In this document: piece by piece, positions 11,380 to 46,558 of the stretch
Numbering within the stretch: position 1 is the stretch's first letter
Layout of the letters: the number at the start of each line of letters is the position of its first letter
Source: Halichoerus grypus
Lineage: Eukaryota > Chordata > Mammalia > Carnivora > Phocidae
Assembly: GCF_964656455.1 (NCBI RefSeq)
Contig: NC_135722.1
Location: 110,924,234-110,988,233, forward strand
Direction of reading: 5' to 3'
DNA length: 64,000 nucleotides
Translations under genes and position numbers: made by a program
Notes under the pieces: model-generated
Databases searched by the model: none
What the model was told of the DNA's origin: nothing
Seen by the model: only the letters and a program-made list of their open reading frames with translations

Positions 11380-12400
11380 AAACCGAATCCACAAGAAGTA
11401 GAAACTCTCAACAGACCAGTCAGGAGTAAGGAGACTGAATCACTAATCAAAAATCTCCCCATAAAGAAAAGCCCAGGACCAGATGGCTTCACTGGTAAAT
11501 TTAACCAAAGAATTAATGCTAATCCTTCCCAAATTCTTCCCAAAAACAGAGGAGGGAACACTCCCAAGTTTTCTTTAGAAGTGCTCTCTATGCCTAACGT
11601 GGGCTTGAACTAATGACATCATGAGATCAGGAGTCACAGGCCCTACTAACTGAGGCAGCCAGGGCCCCTGCCCGCCCGCAACTCATTTTAAAAAGCCAGC
11701 ATCACCCTAATACCAAAGCCAGAAAAGGACAAACCAGAAAACTTGAAGGCAAATCCCTCGTGAATATAAATGCAAGCATTTTTTTTTACCCAACAGAATT
11801 CAGCCCATTGACAGGATCACTCATCCCTGGGACGCAGGGATGGTCGGACATGCACAAACAGATCCGTGTGACACACGGCACTAACAGACTGCAATCACAC
11901 GGTTTTGGTTCTTCTAGGCACAGAAAAGCATCTGACAAAATTCAACATCTGTTCATGATAAAACCTTAGATATGGAAGGAATACCCTTTCATACAGTGAA
12001 GTCACCGTAGGACAGGCCTCCAGCGGTCCTCAGAGTCGTACGTCAGGGTCAGGAGGGAGGCGGGGTAACCACAACTCCACACAGCACGAGAAGTCCTAGC
12101 CACAACAGTCTTTATTTGCACACGACATGTTTTCATAAACACAAAATCTTAGAGACTCCACCAAAACCTGTTAGAGCTAATGGATATACTCAGTAAAGCT
12201 GCAGGGTACAAAAACCAACATTCCAAGAGCAGCAGTATTTCTATGTACTGATAACAAAGTATCTGAAAAATAAAGACGACCCCATTTACAACACCATCAA
12301 AAACAAAATACTTAGGATTAAATGTAATCAAAGAACTGAAAGATCTCTACCCTGAAAACCACCAAATATTGGTGAAAGACATTGAAGATACAAGTTAAGT
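11380..12400 (+). mobile_element. Old L1 ORF2 fragment, interrupted
   Basis: L1 ORF2-like sequence on the + strand: the phrase encoding KKSPGPDGFTGKF at about 11460-11500 is the reverse-transcriptase region, and matching sequence continues around 11690-11980 and 12110-12400. Stops and indels are frequent, so it is dead. An inverted SINE scrap (about 11578-11672) interrupts it. Confidence 0.75.
11578..11672 (-). mobile_element. Short inverted tRNA-type SINE fragment
   Basis: Reading the - strand gives a worn GGCTGCCTCAG...CCTGTGACTCCTGATCTCATG pattern resembling a CAN-SINE head and core. It sits inside an L1 fragment and lacks a clear tail. Confidence 0.4.
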
Positions 12401-12404
12401 GGAA

Positions 12405-12635
12405 AGGCACCCTGTGGGATGGTACAGGTACGAAGCCCATAATTTGTAGTCCTCTGAAACCTGGGGCCCATCCTACCTCTCCAACCTTGTTTCCCATTAT
12501 TCACCTTCGTTTTCCAAAAATGCTTCATGCATTTGTCTTTCTTCATAGTTCTTCCTCTGCCTGGAAAATACTTCCTAATACCTCTGTTCTCCAACTCAGC
12601 GTACTCTAATCCTATTTAATCCTCAATACCCAGTT
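12405..12635. repeat. L2-like interspersed repeat scrap
   Basis: This stretch between two L1 segments is not L1. Phrases such as CTTCCTCTGCCTGGAAAATA and AATCCTATTTAATCCTCAAT resemble the L2 LINE 3' region. The family call is tentative. Confidence 0.35.
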
Positions 12636-14022
12636 GCAGACACATAGATCAATGGACCAGAACAGAGAGCCCAGAAATGGACCCTCAACTCTATGGTCAA
12701 CTAATCTTCGACAAAGCAGGAAAGAATGTCCAATGGAAAAAAGACAGTCTCTTCAACAAATGGTGTTGGGAAAATTGGACAGCCACATGCAGAAGAATAA
12801 AACTGGACCATTTCCTTACACCACACACAAAAATAGACTCAAAATGGTTGAAAGACCTCAATGTGAGACAGGAGTCCATCAAAATCCTAAAGGAGAACAC
12901 AGGCAGCAACCTCTTCGACCTCAGCCGCAGCAACTTCTTTCTAGAAACATCGCCAAAGGCAAGGGAAGCAAGGGCAAAAATGAACTATTGGGACTTCATC
13001 AAGATAAAAAGCTTCTGCACAGCAAAGGAAACAGTCAACAAAACCAAAAGACAACCGACAGAATGGGAGAAGATATTTGCAAATGACATATCGATAAAGG
13101 GCTAGTATCCAAAATCTATAAAGAACTTCTTAAACTCAACACCCAAAGAACAAATGATCCAATCAAGAAATGGGCAGAAGACACAAACAGAAATTTTTCC
13201 AAAGAAGACATCCAAGTGGCCAACAGACACATGAAAAAGTGCTCAACATCGCTCAGCATCAGGGAAATCCAAATCAAAACCTCTGAGATACCACCTCACA
13301 CCAGTCAGAATGGCTAAAATTAACAAGTCAGGAAACAACATATGTTGGCGGGGATGCGGAGAAAGGGGAACCCTCCTACACTGTTGGTGGGAATGCAAGC
13401 TGGTGCAACCACTCTGGAAAACAGTGCAGAGGTTCCTCAAAAAGTTAAAAAATAGAACTACCCTGGGATCCAGCAATTGCACTATTAAATGTTTACACAA
13501 AGGATACAAAAATGCTGATTCAAAGGGGCACATGTACCCCAATGCTTATTGCATTATCAACAATAGCTAAATTATGGAAACAGCCCAAGTGTCCATCGAC
13601 TGATGGATAAAGAAGATGTGGTATATATACAATAGAATATTAGCCATAATAAAGAATGAAATCTTGCCACTGGCAACGATACGGATGGAACTGGAGTGTA
13701 TTATGCTAAGTGAAATAAGTCAGTTGGAGAAAGACAAGTATCACATGATTTCACTCATATGTGGAATTTAGGAAACAAAACAAATGAGCAAAGGGAAAAA
13801 AGAAAAGAAACTGAGAGGCAAACCAAGAAACAGACTCCGAGAACACACTCATGGCGACCAGAGGGGAGGTGGGCGGGCATGGGGGGAACAGGTGATGGGG
13901 ATGAAGGAGCACACCTGTCGTGATGAGCACCAGGTGGTGTATGGAAGTGTTGAATCACTAAATTCTACTCCTGAAACTAATACTACATTGTATGTTAACT
14001 ATGAATTAAAAACAAAATAACT
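12636..14022 (+). mobile_element. L1 3' half (end of ORF2 plus 3'UTR)
   Basis: The sequence encodes the C-terminal ORF2 region in pieces: one + frame reads [17 protein letters not shown] and, after more L1 sequence, [20 protein letters not shown]. The 3'UTR follows and ends TATGAATTAAAAACAAAATAA near 14020. It is 5'-truncated and frameshifted. It lies between TMEM123 and BIRC2. The closely similar segment at 35590-36380 belongs to another L1 copy. Confidence 0.85.
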
Positions 14023-15462
14023 ACTCTAGTACTACTTTCACTAACATTATTTGAAAAAGCCCCCATAGCACTTACCTGAACTTCTCTTATGTTTGGATTA
14101 AAGTCGACTGCGCAGAGCCTCGGTATCCCGTCTGTACACAGCTGCACAACGTCGTTCGTAAGACCTCTCCTGCTCTCACAGTGCTTGCTCTTCTGCACCT
14201 CTGTTCCCTTCCACACCCTGCACTCATCCCCACACCTGCCCTCGTGCGTTTGCACCTTCAGTGTCTGTAAAACGTACCCCAATTACTCCAAATTATGCTA
14301 GAGTATGAATTACTCTAGCAATCACAATAGCCTCAAAATGGAAAAGCTTCCTCAAGAGATAGTGAATTCTGGTGGGAACACAATTGTGTGTGTAATCATG
14401 TGAAGTGTTGTAGAGATTATATACCCGATGAGGACAGAGAAAAATCCTTAGTTTCCTTGTAACCTTGAAATTGCTATCATGATTTCTGTTTTTACAGAAA
14501 AATCATTGGGTATTTACCTACTGACTTGGAAATAAAGACCTTCGAGGCCTAGTCTAGAGACAAAGTAGCTCAAACACTTGTATGCACACACGTATGTATA
14601 CACACGCACACGTACAATGCATAAAACTGTGAATTAATGTAAATTAACGGGGATTCCCACTGGGGAGATTCCAAGTCCTTGTGGGGAGCAACTGAGGATT
14701 TCAACATTTTACTTTACATGCTGATCCTGATCGCGTCTTTCTCAAGTGTCTACTCCAATTCTATCTGGCCTTCAAAATACAACAGCAGCCTCACCGCTGG
14801 GAGGGATGCAACGCTAGGGCTGCGTTTACACTTGCGGATGAGCCACTGCCCCTGCCGTTAGCAGAGCCCGCTGAGAGAACAGCTCCCAGGTGCGGACCCA
14901 CGTTCGATCCCCCTTCACCTTGTGACCAACAGGAGGGGCAGAACCTGACCCTCAGAGAAAAGCTGAGGAGCAGAGCGATAAAGGGCTGGCCAAAGCCGCC
15001 TTACTTAGAGGAAACCCCGGCTCTTCTCCCCTTACACACTGGGCCGCGCCGCCACATGGCCGACAAGGTGTGACCGGAACTGCGAGGATTAAAAGCTCCA
15101 AGAACTCACAGCCTGAAACCTGTCTGGACACCATTATCACCGGAAAGATCACAGGATCTAGCAAAAATATCAATTGCTGTCATGGTCTTCCCACATCTGC
15201 TCAGCTAATCACACGTCTCCCAACACAGCAACTAGACAGTACAGTCCACTGTGCGTTTGTGGGCCCATAGATAACACCTGTTTGACCCACGTTCAGGACT
15301 AATAAGGGACACAAGTAGTCAACACAGGGAGATGAAAATGTCACCGTCGTTCCTGATAAAGACTTTGGACGACAACAGAGGTGGGAGCTTCCAAACACCA
15401 AATCCCAGAAGGAAGCCTTTATCATCAGTGACTGAAAATACTGAAAACCCAAGCACGTCTCA
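14023..15462. other. Intergenic stretch, no gene recognised
   Basis: It lies between an L1 end and a SINE. An exon-like open frame on the - strand at 14080-14160 was examined and rejected. A short CA-rich run occurs at 14580-14615. Nothing else could be assigned. Confidence 0.5.
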
Positions 15463-15478
15463 GAAGAACCAACCCCAA

Positions 15479-15670
15479 GGCACCTGGGTGGCTCAGTTGG
15501 TTAAGCGACTGCCTTCGGCTCAGGTCATGATCCTGGAGTCCCAGGATCGAGTCCCGCATCGGGCTCCCTGCTCGGCAGGGAGTCTGCTTCTCCCTCTGAC
15601 CCTCCTCCCTCTCATGCTCTCTCTCATTCTCTCTCTAATAAATAAATAAAATCTTTAAAAAAAAAAAAAA
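15479..15670 (+). mobile_element. CAN-SINE with intact 15-bp target-site duplication
   Basis: A complete carnivore SINE: head GCACCTGGGTGGCTCAG, core TCAGGTCATGATCCTGGAGTC, CT-rich segment, tail AATAAATAAAATCTTT plus poly-A. GAAGAACCAACCCCA occurs at 15463-15477 and again at 15671-15685, an exact target-site duplication. This points to a fairly young insertion. Confidence 0.95.
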
Positions 15671-15685
15671 GAAGAACCAACCCCA

Positions 15686-16590
15686 GGCGCCCTGGTTCCC
15701 ACAGGGACAGAACAGGAAGACAGGGCTCAACTACCCAAGTCTCTCCCCAAAAGCACCGAGACTCTGGACAGCTGCACCAAGAGAACTTCTGTGATGGAAG
15801 AAACACCAGGAGAACACCTGTCCCCCCAGCCTAGTTCTTCCGGGATTAATCTGTGAAGAGCAGGACTGGCCGTTACCATTCACGGGATCTGCGGAGTCCG
15901 AGGGCCCCAGACCCTGTGGGGGCTCTGACAACTCTCACTCATGTGCGGATCCAGCAGCGTGATCTCGGCTGATGGCTGGCCGGGGTCCACGCCGGGGGTC
16001 ACGTGCACCAGCGGCCACAGTCATCCCTGCCCGGACTCCATAAAAACACAGACACTGCCCCCCGAGTGGCAGAGGATGAAGACGCGGTCCAAGGCTTTCA
16101 TCACACCTGACCCTCGAGTGCCCGTCGCTTTCATATTACAGGACGGCAAGAGAGGCACTTCTAAGTCTGAACAAGGGTTACGGAAAAGCAGCTGCGTGAC
16201 CAGCCAGCTGAACGGCAATGCACGGGCACTTAAAAGCCAGGCAGAAAAATACTGGCACACGTAAGTGGCCGTCAATTTCTCAAGGTGACTGTGAGCAAAA
16301 CCAACCGTGGGTGTAGCTACTGAGAAAAATCCAATTTTTAAGCTAACGTTAACATTCTACAAACTTGAGAGCATCCTGATCCTTAGACCTGCCCTGACGA
16401 TACCAATGGGGAGAGTCACAGGTGTGGTTTTTTGATAATGAGCAATAAAATGTATCAGCTGCACAATTCAGTAAAGGCGTATTTTCCAAATGACTAATGC
16501 ATCATAGGGTTAAAGAACCAGTCAAAGTGCAAGACTCACCAAGGAATCTTAATGCATTTAACCCTTAACACAGGTTTGATCGTCACTGGT
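15686..16590. other. Intergenic stretch, nothing recognised
   Basis: Unique-looking sequence with short open frames only. I see no splice-flanked coding segment, RNA gene or clear repeat. Confidence 0.5.
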
Positions 16591-16594
16591 CTAC

Positions 16595-16908
16595 TTAGAA
16601 TGTGGATTTTTTTTTTTCAACAATTATATAAATGTACGCTATCAATATAGTACAGTATTGTAAATGTATTTTCCTTATAGTTTTTTAATTAAAACTTTCT
16701 TTGCTCTAGTATGCTTTATGAATACAGCACATAATATACAGAACATACAAAATATGTATTAATCAACTGTTTATCAATAAGGCTCCAGTCAACAGTAGAC
16801 TATTAGTAGTTAAGTTTGGGGGGAGTCAGTAATTATACACAGATCTTCACCTGTGTTGGGGGACTGGTGCCCCTAACCCTCGTGTTGTTCAAAGGGCCAA
16901 CCGTGTAA
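16595..16908 (+). mobile_element. Tigger/MER2-like DNA transposon remnant
   Basis: The end of the stretch (GGGGGACTGGTGCCCCTAAC, then a GTTGTTCAAAGGGCCAACCG phrase) closely resembles the terminal part of Tigger-type mariner elements, whose consensus ends in a TTGTTCAAGGGTCAACTGTA-like sequence. The upstream part is AT-rich, as in those elements. No transposase frame survives. Confidence 0.5.
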
Positions 16909-18290
16909 GAGAAAACAGTAAGATCACTTAACAGTTAAAGGATCAATGGTTGCTAGGGGTTAGTGGGGAGGAAGGGATGAACAGAAGGGACAGAATTTTA
17001 GGGCAGTGAAACTCTTCTGTATATTACAATCTCACAACCCTGAGACCATGACCTGAGCCGAAATCAAGAGTTGGACACTTAACTAACTGAGCCACCCAGG
17101 TGTCCCAGGAACTCTGTACTTTATGTTCAATTTTGCTGTGAACCTAAAATAGCTCTTAAAGAATGTATAAATTAGTAAGTTTTTAAAATTTAATTTAAAC
17201 TTAAATTTTTTAAGACCATTGACATGATTTTAGACTCCACACTCCAAACACCTTTCAAAAGTTTCAGTGTAACATCATAAAGAATATCCAATTACCTGAA
17301 AAATTCTCCTTCCTTTTCTAAATACATCCTTCTGAGCTAAATTTTCTTCATATACTGAAACCAAAGCCAACATATTACAAAAAATTAGATGCAGCAGCAG
17401 ATACTAGAGTCCAGCTGTCTTCTACTAAGCCAGACATCAGAGCTTTGCTAAAATGTGTATCAATGCCATTCTTCTAAATTTTCTACATCATTATTTTTCT
17501 TGAGAAGGACTATATTAACATGTACTGTGCATTGCTTTTTTTAAAGGAATGTTTCATTTTTAAATGAGTTCTTAAGTATTTTAAAAACCTGCTGTAATTT
17601 CTACCTTGGTAAGTAAGTATCGGTACATACAACCCACGTGAATATAAGCTCTTTGGGGTCCTCAGGAATATTTAGGGCTGTAAAGGAACTCAGACCAAGA
17701 CGTTTAAGAGTTGCTACTATGCATTGGTAGGTTTCTTCCATATAGAAGAACACTTCTAGAAAACAATGTCCATCTGTCTGCTGAGTTGACAGCCAGTTGT
17801 CCTCTGACTTACGGGATGGGGGTCAACAAGTAAAGGGCCTGGGCGGCTGGTGTGGACAGGAGAGCGCCCTGCTCAGCTCCAGGACTTGGTTCTCTTTAGA
17901 GAGCGTGTGGGGAACCCCAGGGCAGAAGCAAGAGACCTAACAAATGACTGACTTACATAATTCCCCCCATTTATATTAAGAAGGTAAAGAAGTAAGAGCC
18001 ATATATTATTTTCAAACGTAAGTTAAAAAAACCTGAAGGAGTAGTTGAACAAGAGATGAAATTTTAAGAAGTATTTCGGACTCCCTTTCATCTCGACCAC
18101 ACACAGCTGACCTGTCAATCACTTCCCTTCATGCAGCCCAAAGTCGGCCCGTAACTTCACACTCCCCACAAAACTCGGCTATAGCCTCCTACCGACCAGA
18201 AGCCTTACCAGCAACAGTTAACACATGATTTTATGTATTCTACACTGTATTGCTAAAATAACACCCTTTCTTTTTTTTGGTATTTCTAAA
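16909..18290. other. Intergenic stretch with one SINE scrap
   Basis: Apart from an inverted SINE fragment at 17024-17107 (CCTGAGACCATGACCTGAGC through GAGCCACCCAGGTGTCCC), I recognise nothing. The sequence is AT-rich, with no long open frame. Confidence 0.5.
17024..17107 (-). mobile_element. CAN-SINE head fragment, inverted
   Basis: The segment is the reverse complement of the tRNA-like head and core of the carnivore SINE; the CT-rich part and poly-A tail are missing. Confidence 0.8.
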
Positions 18291-18299
18291 CTACAAAGT

Positions 18300-18425
18300 T
18301 TGTGAGTTTTTTCAGATCGCAAATCTCAAAAAAATTGTCCAATATATTTACTTTAAAAATCCGCTTACAGTGGCCCCACAGTTCAACACACCTGTGTTTG
18401 TTCGAGGTTCAACCATACTATTCAT
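18300..18425. mobile_element. Second Tigger/MER2-like fragment
   Basis: AAAAATCCGCTTACAGTGGC followed by CACAGTTCAACACACCTGTG and GTTCGAGGTTCAACCATACT resembles a Tigger element end, as in the copy near 16.9 kb. The copy is diverged and short. Confidence 0.4.
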
Positions 18426-18984
18426 AGGCCGCCAGCTAGCTCTCCAGCAACGTGCATCAGGTCACTGAGCCTAAATCTGCACATTTACAAAACAAGGTAA
18501 CACGCATCCAAGGGACGCAATAAATACACCTTAAGGAACAGCTGACATTCGCCTACTGGTTCAACACCACGAATACCTGTTAACGACAGAGTCTCATCAT
18601 GAGCATAAGACAGACTAAAACTCCACTCTCTGATCTAGGCAGAGAGGATTCAGCAAGGGGATAAAATATTATGTCACTGTTTACTTGTATTCCATGCAGT
18701 ATTTTCACTGAATGCAAAAAAACACGTTAGTTCTTACACATTATGAAAACCAACTAGCTGAACAAAGCCAAGTAAGGTAAACTTTCAAATAAACGAAATT
18801 CAAATAATTTAGAGTTCTTATGCTGGATAACAGCCCATGCAATTTTTAAAAATATTAATACAGCTTACAAGAACAGTTTGTCCAAAAAGCACAAGCTAAG
18901 GAGTCAGGTAGACCCATGTTCGAATTTTACTTTGTAGTTGCTGGAAGGATGTGGGCTACCGTGCTTAAAGCCCCTAGCACCTGG

Positions 18985-19345
18985 TACTGGCTATTAGGGC
19001 CGCCATGACTCAAGCAGAGGGAATTTAGTTTCTCACCATCTCTGGTGGCTGGAAGTCTGGAGACCAGATGCTGGAAGACACAGTTTCTTCTGAGGCTTCT
19101 CACCGCGGCTTGCTGATGGCCTGATGGCATCTTCACAGGCTCCTCCCTCTGGGTGTGTCTGGGACCTATGCTCTTCTTAGGAAGACACCAGTCCTCTTAC
19201 ATTTGGGCTCAGAGGACCTCATTTTGCCTCAGTTAACTCTTCAAAGGCCTTATCCGGAAAGGCAGTCACACTCTGAGGTACTAGGGAGATCAGGACTTCA
19301 ACATACGGATTTGGGAGGCACAATTCAGCCCATTACCACGGTGGA
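18985..19345. repeat. Old mammalian interspersed repeat, family uncertain
   Basis: The phrases GGCTGGAAGTCTGGAGACCA, CACAGTTTCTTCTGAGGCTT, CACTCTGAGGTACTAGGGAG and GGCACAATTCAGCCCATTAC occur in the order seen in a very common mammalian repeat of MER or LTR type. I cannot name the family with certainty. Confidence 0.45.
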
Positions 19346-19872
19346 CCCTCGATCGAGCAAAAAGGAAAAGTTTCTAAAATGATTTCATACCTTCTTTAAA
19401 TTCCTTCTTTAAGGGCAGGGAGAACCCTCCCACCGACGCGAGGCCATGGGCCCACAAGTTCATCAGCACCTCACGCTGCAAAGGCGAGACGAGAGCCTGG
19501 AGGATGGAGAAACTTTCACTCCTCCCAGGGTATCCTCTATGTAAAGGCACCTGAAGGAGTTACAGGATAAGAAGACACATGGAGTGTTTACTATTTGCTT
19601 TCCCCGGGCCTCAGAAGTCTGCCACGGACCCAGATCTGGGGAAGGACAGGGATGCTCAGGCCCAAGAAGGAGACACGGAGCCCTGCCTGGGTCCACCTCC
19701 TCTTCCCACCAACATCTATGCAACAAAGCCATTACACTATTTTTTTTTAAATCCCAATGCAGATTTACCTAATTTTATTTAATTTTTAACATGGATTTTA
19801 ATTATAATACACAAAGCAACTACACAGATATCATCTTAAAAGAATTTCATGAATCACATTATTTAAGAACAC

Positions 19873-20049
19873 TTTTTTAAAGATTTACTTGAGAGAGAGA
19901 CAGAGAGAACGAGGGGAGGGTCAAAGGGAGAGGAAGAAGCAGACTCCCCACTGAGCAGGAAGGCTGATGCTGGGCTTGACCCCAGGACCCCAAGACCATG
20001 ACCTGAGCCAAAGGCAGACACCTGACCCACTGAGCCTCCCAAGCGCCCC
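19873..20049 (-). mobile_element. CAN-SINE, inverted
   Basis: The + strand reads tail first: TTTTTTAAAGATTTACTTGAGAG, then GAGCAGGAAGGCTGATG, ATGACCTGAGCC and finally AAGCGCCCC. This is a whole carnivore SINE on the - strand, just downstream of the BIRC2 3' end. Confidence 0.9.
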
Positions 20050-20234
20050 TAAGAACACTTCTTAGTAATTTGTTTTATGAATTCCACTTTTATTTAACAG
20101 CTAACATCTGAGTGCTTACAGTAACACAGATACGATTGTACAGTAACTCATTTAACCCTGATAACCCTATTAAGGCATGGAGAAAATACTTTTTAAGTCA
20201 GGAGGAAAAAAACAACGCAGTCTTTTTAAAGAAT

Positions 20235-20240
20235 TTTATT
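20235..20240 (-). terminator. BIRC2: Probable BIRC2 poly(A) signal
   Basis: TTTATT on the + strand is AATAAA on the coding strand, about 450 bases past the BIRC2 stop. It is the closest well-formed hexamer. Longer 3'UTR forms cannot be excluded from sequence alone. Confidence 0.5.
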
Positions 20241-20687
20241 AAGAGGTTCTCACAAATTAGGGAAAAGCTTATTGACCAGCAAGAAAAAAGTCCTTATTTT
20301 AAAACACAAGTGGAAAAACATCAAAGAGAATTTGGCACGTAACTGTGGTAAACTCCAGTGGTCCCGCCCGGTCTCCAGGTCTTGTCAACTGCACACTCTC
20401 AGGTCGTACTCAAAGCTTCCAGAAAGAACACCAAACCCAGGCCCTTCCGACAGGACACCTCAGGGCACTGAGGCTCCCCGTAACCTCCCCTGAACTCGCA
20501 CACTAACACAGCCCATCACACACAAACCCCCCTTCGTCTAAACAAAGATTAGGACAAAGGATACTAATGTTCTGAAACAAGATCACTAGTAGCAAAGCAG
20601 AATACAACACAAATGTCCTAATTAAAGAACCAATAATTCTTTTATACTTCAGACAGCTTCACGTGTTCAACAATATGCTACAGACCT
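20241..20687 (-). other. BIRC2: BIRC2 3' untranslated region (inferred)
   Basis: The sequence lies between the TAA stop (20688-20690) and the nearest coding-strand AATAAA. It has no open frame of note and no SINE. Its extent is inferred from the poly(A) hexamer only. Confidence 0.5.
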
Positions 20688-44049
<23,362 letters not shown>

Positions 44050-45248
44050 GAGTGATTTTACTTTTTAATGGCTAAAAACCTTCACCTGAAATCTCTCCTA
44101 TCTTCACACGAAATTAGTTTTTTACCACATAAAAGAATCAAACGATAGGCTTCTACTTATGTAAAATTCACTACACCTTCTTTATGGGATTTATGCTGAG
44201 TTTACACTCAGGTGGGACGAATATCTGTCCTAAATTACCAAGATACCATCTAGTACTGTTTCGGATTATATTAACTCTTATGTAACTCAAGGGCTAATTG
44301 CTCATTATTTGGTGTAATACTAACATAAAGGCCTGAAAGAAATTGGCACACTTATTGAAATATGTTAAAACTGCTTGATTTTTCGAGGAGGTTGATATTC
44401 CCAAAATTCTAAATAATTATAGGGTACCTAAATTATGCCTTCAATATGCTTTTAGTTACAAGCTACAAAGCCTGTTTATCAAGCCAATTACTGATTATGC
44501 TACAAGTGGGAAAAACTATATGCAGGTTTCTTTGAAGCCCTTTAATACAGTATTTTTAAAAATCTTGTTTTATTCTAGCAAACAAGAATTAAAGTCTTCA
44601 TATGGTCATATTATCTAAAGGCTAGTTTCACACAGGTTATCACCCCAGTATTTACTTAAATGGGTTGTACTAGCTTCAGAAACAACTTGCTGACCCTACA
44701 CCTGTTCTGGTGTGTGATGTCAGATTTTGCTTCAAGCTAACTGCTACCTCTTCCACCTGTTAAATATTGTCTGTCTTTGTTTCCATTTCCTGCAGCATCA
44801 TGATTTGTCTTTCTTCCTCATTCTGCATACCAATTATACTTGATCAACTGAAGGTATTTTCTCCAAACTATTTAACCATAAAATTTCCACAACAGGAACT
44901 TTAACACTGCATTTAAAAATTAAATAGCCTATCTTTAAAAATCACGTATCTAAATCATTTTGTACAGATAAATCAACTTATCAAGATACAGCTTATCCTT
45001 CCTAGTGTTATCTATGCATAATATTTTATGGACAGAATTGTTTATGCACAATATACCAACAATTAAATCTACTAGCCTTCTTTCTGAAAACCCTTGATAT
45101 TTTAAAACTATAATTCATACACAAAATTACACTCCACAAAATTCAAGCTATATCCCTTTATAAAGTTTCTGGTTCTCCAAAATGGGATTTATTACTGCCG
45201 GGGAAAGAAACGAGGGGGGAAAAAAGTAGACTCTTCAAGGCTGTTAAT
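44050..45248 (-). other. BIRC2: Probable BIRC2 5'UTR part of the first coding exon
   Basis: On the coding strand, a long pyrimidine tract ending TTTTTTTCCTTTTCAG lies at about 45250-45280, and no better acceptor is seen nearer the ATG. It would give about 1.2 kb of 5'UTR, similar to the long human cIAP1 leader, which is reported to hold an internal ribosome entry site and an upstream ORF. No SINE interrupts it, although SINEs are common elsewhere in the gene. No coding-strand frame of 60 codons or more is present. Confidence 0.6.
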
Positions 45249-46109
45249 CTGAAAAGGAAAAAAACAAAAAAAAAAAGCTCTTTCAGAAAACTGTATTTTC
45301 ATGGTAAAGAGAACTTACAGACTTTTCAATGTATTCAGTACAGTCTAAAAATGATTTACTTTAGATAACACACCTTAAGTCCAGAAATCTGTCACCAAAA
45401 TCTTCTAACTGGAAAAACAATTAAAACAAATGCAACACACCCCCAGCAGCACTGAGTGTCCTTTTAAAACACGTCCAACTCTGCAGACAGACGGACACGT
45501 CCACACAGGCAGCGACTTCGCTCCTGGTCTCCCTCCCCCGGCGACAACATCTAGCAGCCGGAGGAAAGCCCCTCGGCCGGCCAGCGCTGCCACGGACAGC
45601 CTGCGCCCCAGGGCACCCGGCACGGCGGGCACCGGGCAGGTCAAGTGCGTCCAGGACCAGGCAAAGTGACCAGCAGGGAAACGCACCGCGAGCTCACGAA
45701 CAGAAAGCCTAGACCGTGCGGAGAAGCCGGCGCGCACACCTAACCGCACGACCGGCTGAGCAGCACCGGCCTCGGCGACGGGACCCGGGCGGTGGGCACC
45801 CCGCGCTCCGAGCACACGGCAGCCCGGCGGGGCCGGCGGCGAGGAGCGCTCCCCCCGACCCCCTCCCCGCGCCCGGGACCCGGCTGCACGCCCTGGGGGG
45901 ACGCCGCGGGAGCTCCGTGCGGTCCGGTCCCCGCGCCGGGGCAGGCCCCCACACAGCTCGGCCCTGAAACCTGCTGTCGCCCGCGAGCCCCGGGGCGAGG
46001 GCTCCCCACGGACAAAGTAGCGTCCGCGAGCGGGGAGAGCCCGCAGCCCGCCGCGCCCCTGCCCCCTGGCTGAGGGGCCGCGGCCTCCTTCCGTCCCCCC
46101 CGCCCGCCC

Positions 46110-46150
46110 GGCGCCCTCGACCCACCCACCCACCCACCCGCCCGCGCCCC
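46110..46150. repeat. CCCA/CCCG tandem run
   Basis: Consecutive CCCA units followed by CCCG units lie just inside intron 1, about 40 bases after the exon 1 donor. The coding strand therefore carries several GGG runs with one-base loops, a possible G-quadruplex. Confidence 0.8.
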
Positions 46151-46180
46151 GACCCGCGCCGGCAAGAGGGCCGCACTCAC

Positions 46181-46300
46181 CGCGGGCCGGCGCAGCACAC
46201 GCGGAAACGGCGCGACGGCCGGCGGCCTCCCGTGAGCCCGGACGGCGGCGACCCCCGGAGATGCGGCCGGCCGGCGCAGCTCCGGCGTCCCCAGCCCCCG
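46181..46300 (-). other. BIRC2: Candidate noncoding exon 1 of BIRC2
   Basis: On the - strand a GCCCGCG|GTGAGT donor occurs at 46181/46180 within the CpG island, the best 5' splice site of the block. It would splice to the acceptor at 45249. The 5' end is not visible from sequence and is set here only roughly. Confidence 0.45.
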
Positions 46301-46328
46301 CCCAGGCGGGGCACGCGCTGACGCACGC

Positions 46329-46336
46329 TGACGTCA
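46329..46336. promoter_or_regulatory. Palindromic CRE, TGACGTCA
   Basis: A perfect full-site cAMP-response element (CREB/ATF binding) lies inside the CpG island about 150 bases upstream of the candidate exon 1 donor, close to where transcription should start. Confidence 0.7.
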
Positions 46337-46558
46337 GCGCCGCGCCGGGGCGCCGAGGGTCTGCGTCAGAGAGCGGCCGGACGAGCCTTCTTCGGCGGGC
46401 GGGACCGTCCCGTCGCCGGCGCGGCGCTGTCTTTCTCCCTCCGCGCCGCACATCCTCCTGAGGCGCCGTGGCACGCCCCGAGCCGCGGGGTCGGGCGGTC
46501 GGGAAGCCGGCGGAAGCGCCGCGCCCCGCGGAATTCCTCCGCGGCGGTGCCGGTGCCG

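Noticed and set aside
11224..11613. 129-codon + strand frame with KSPGPDGFTGKF
   Set aside because: L1 reverse-transcriptase remnant joined by chance to unrelated upstream sequence.
14080..14162. Exon-like - strand segment (VVQLCTDGIPRLCAVDFNPN) followed by a GTAAGT-like donor
   Set aside because: No known protein came to mind, no neighbouring exons are seen, and no gene is known between TMEM123 and BIRC2 in other mammals. The wording resembles worn DNA-transposon sequence. A database search would settle it.
14578..14615. CA/CGTA-rich run as a microsatellite
   Set aside because: Too short and too interrupted to count as a clear microsatellite; noted only in passing.
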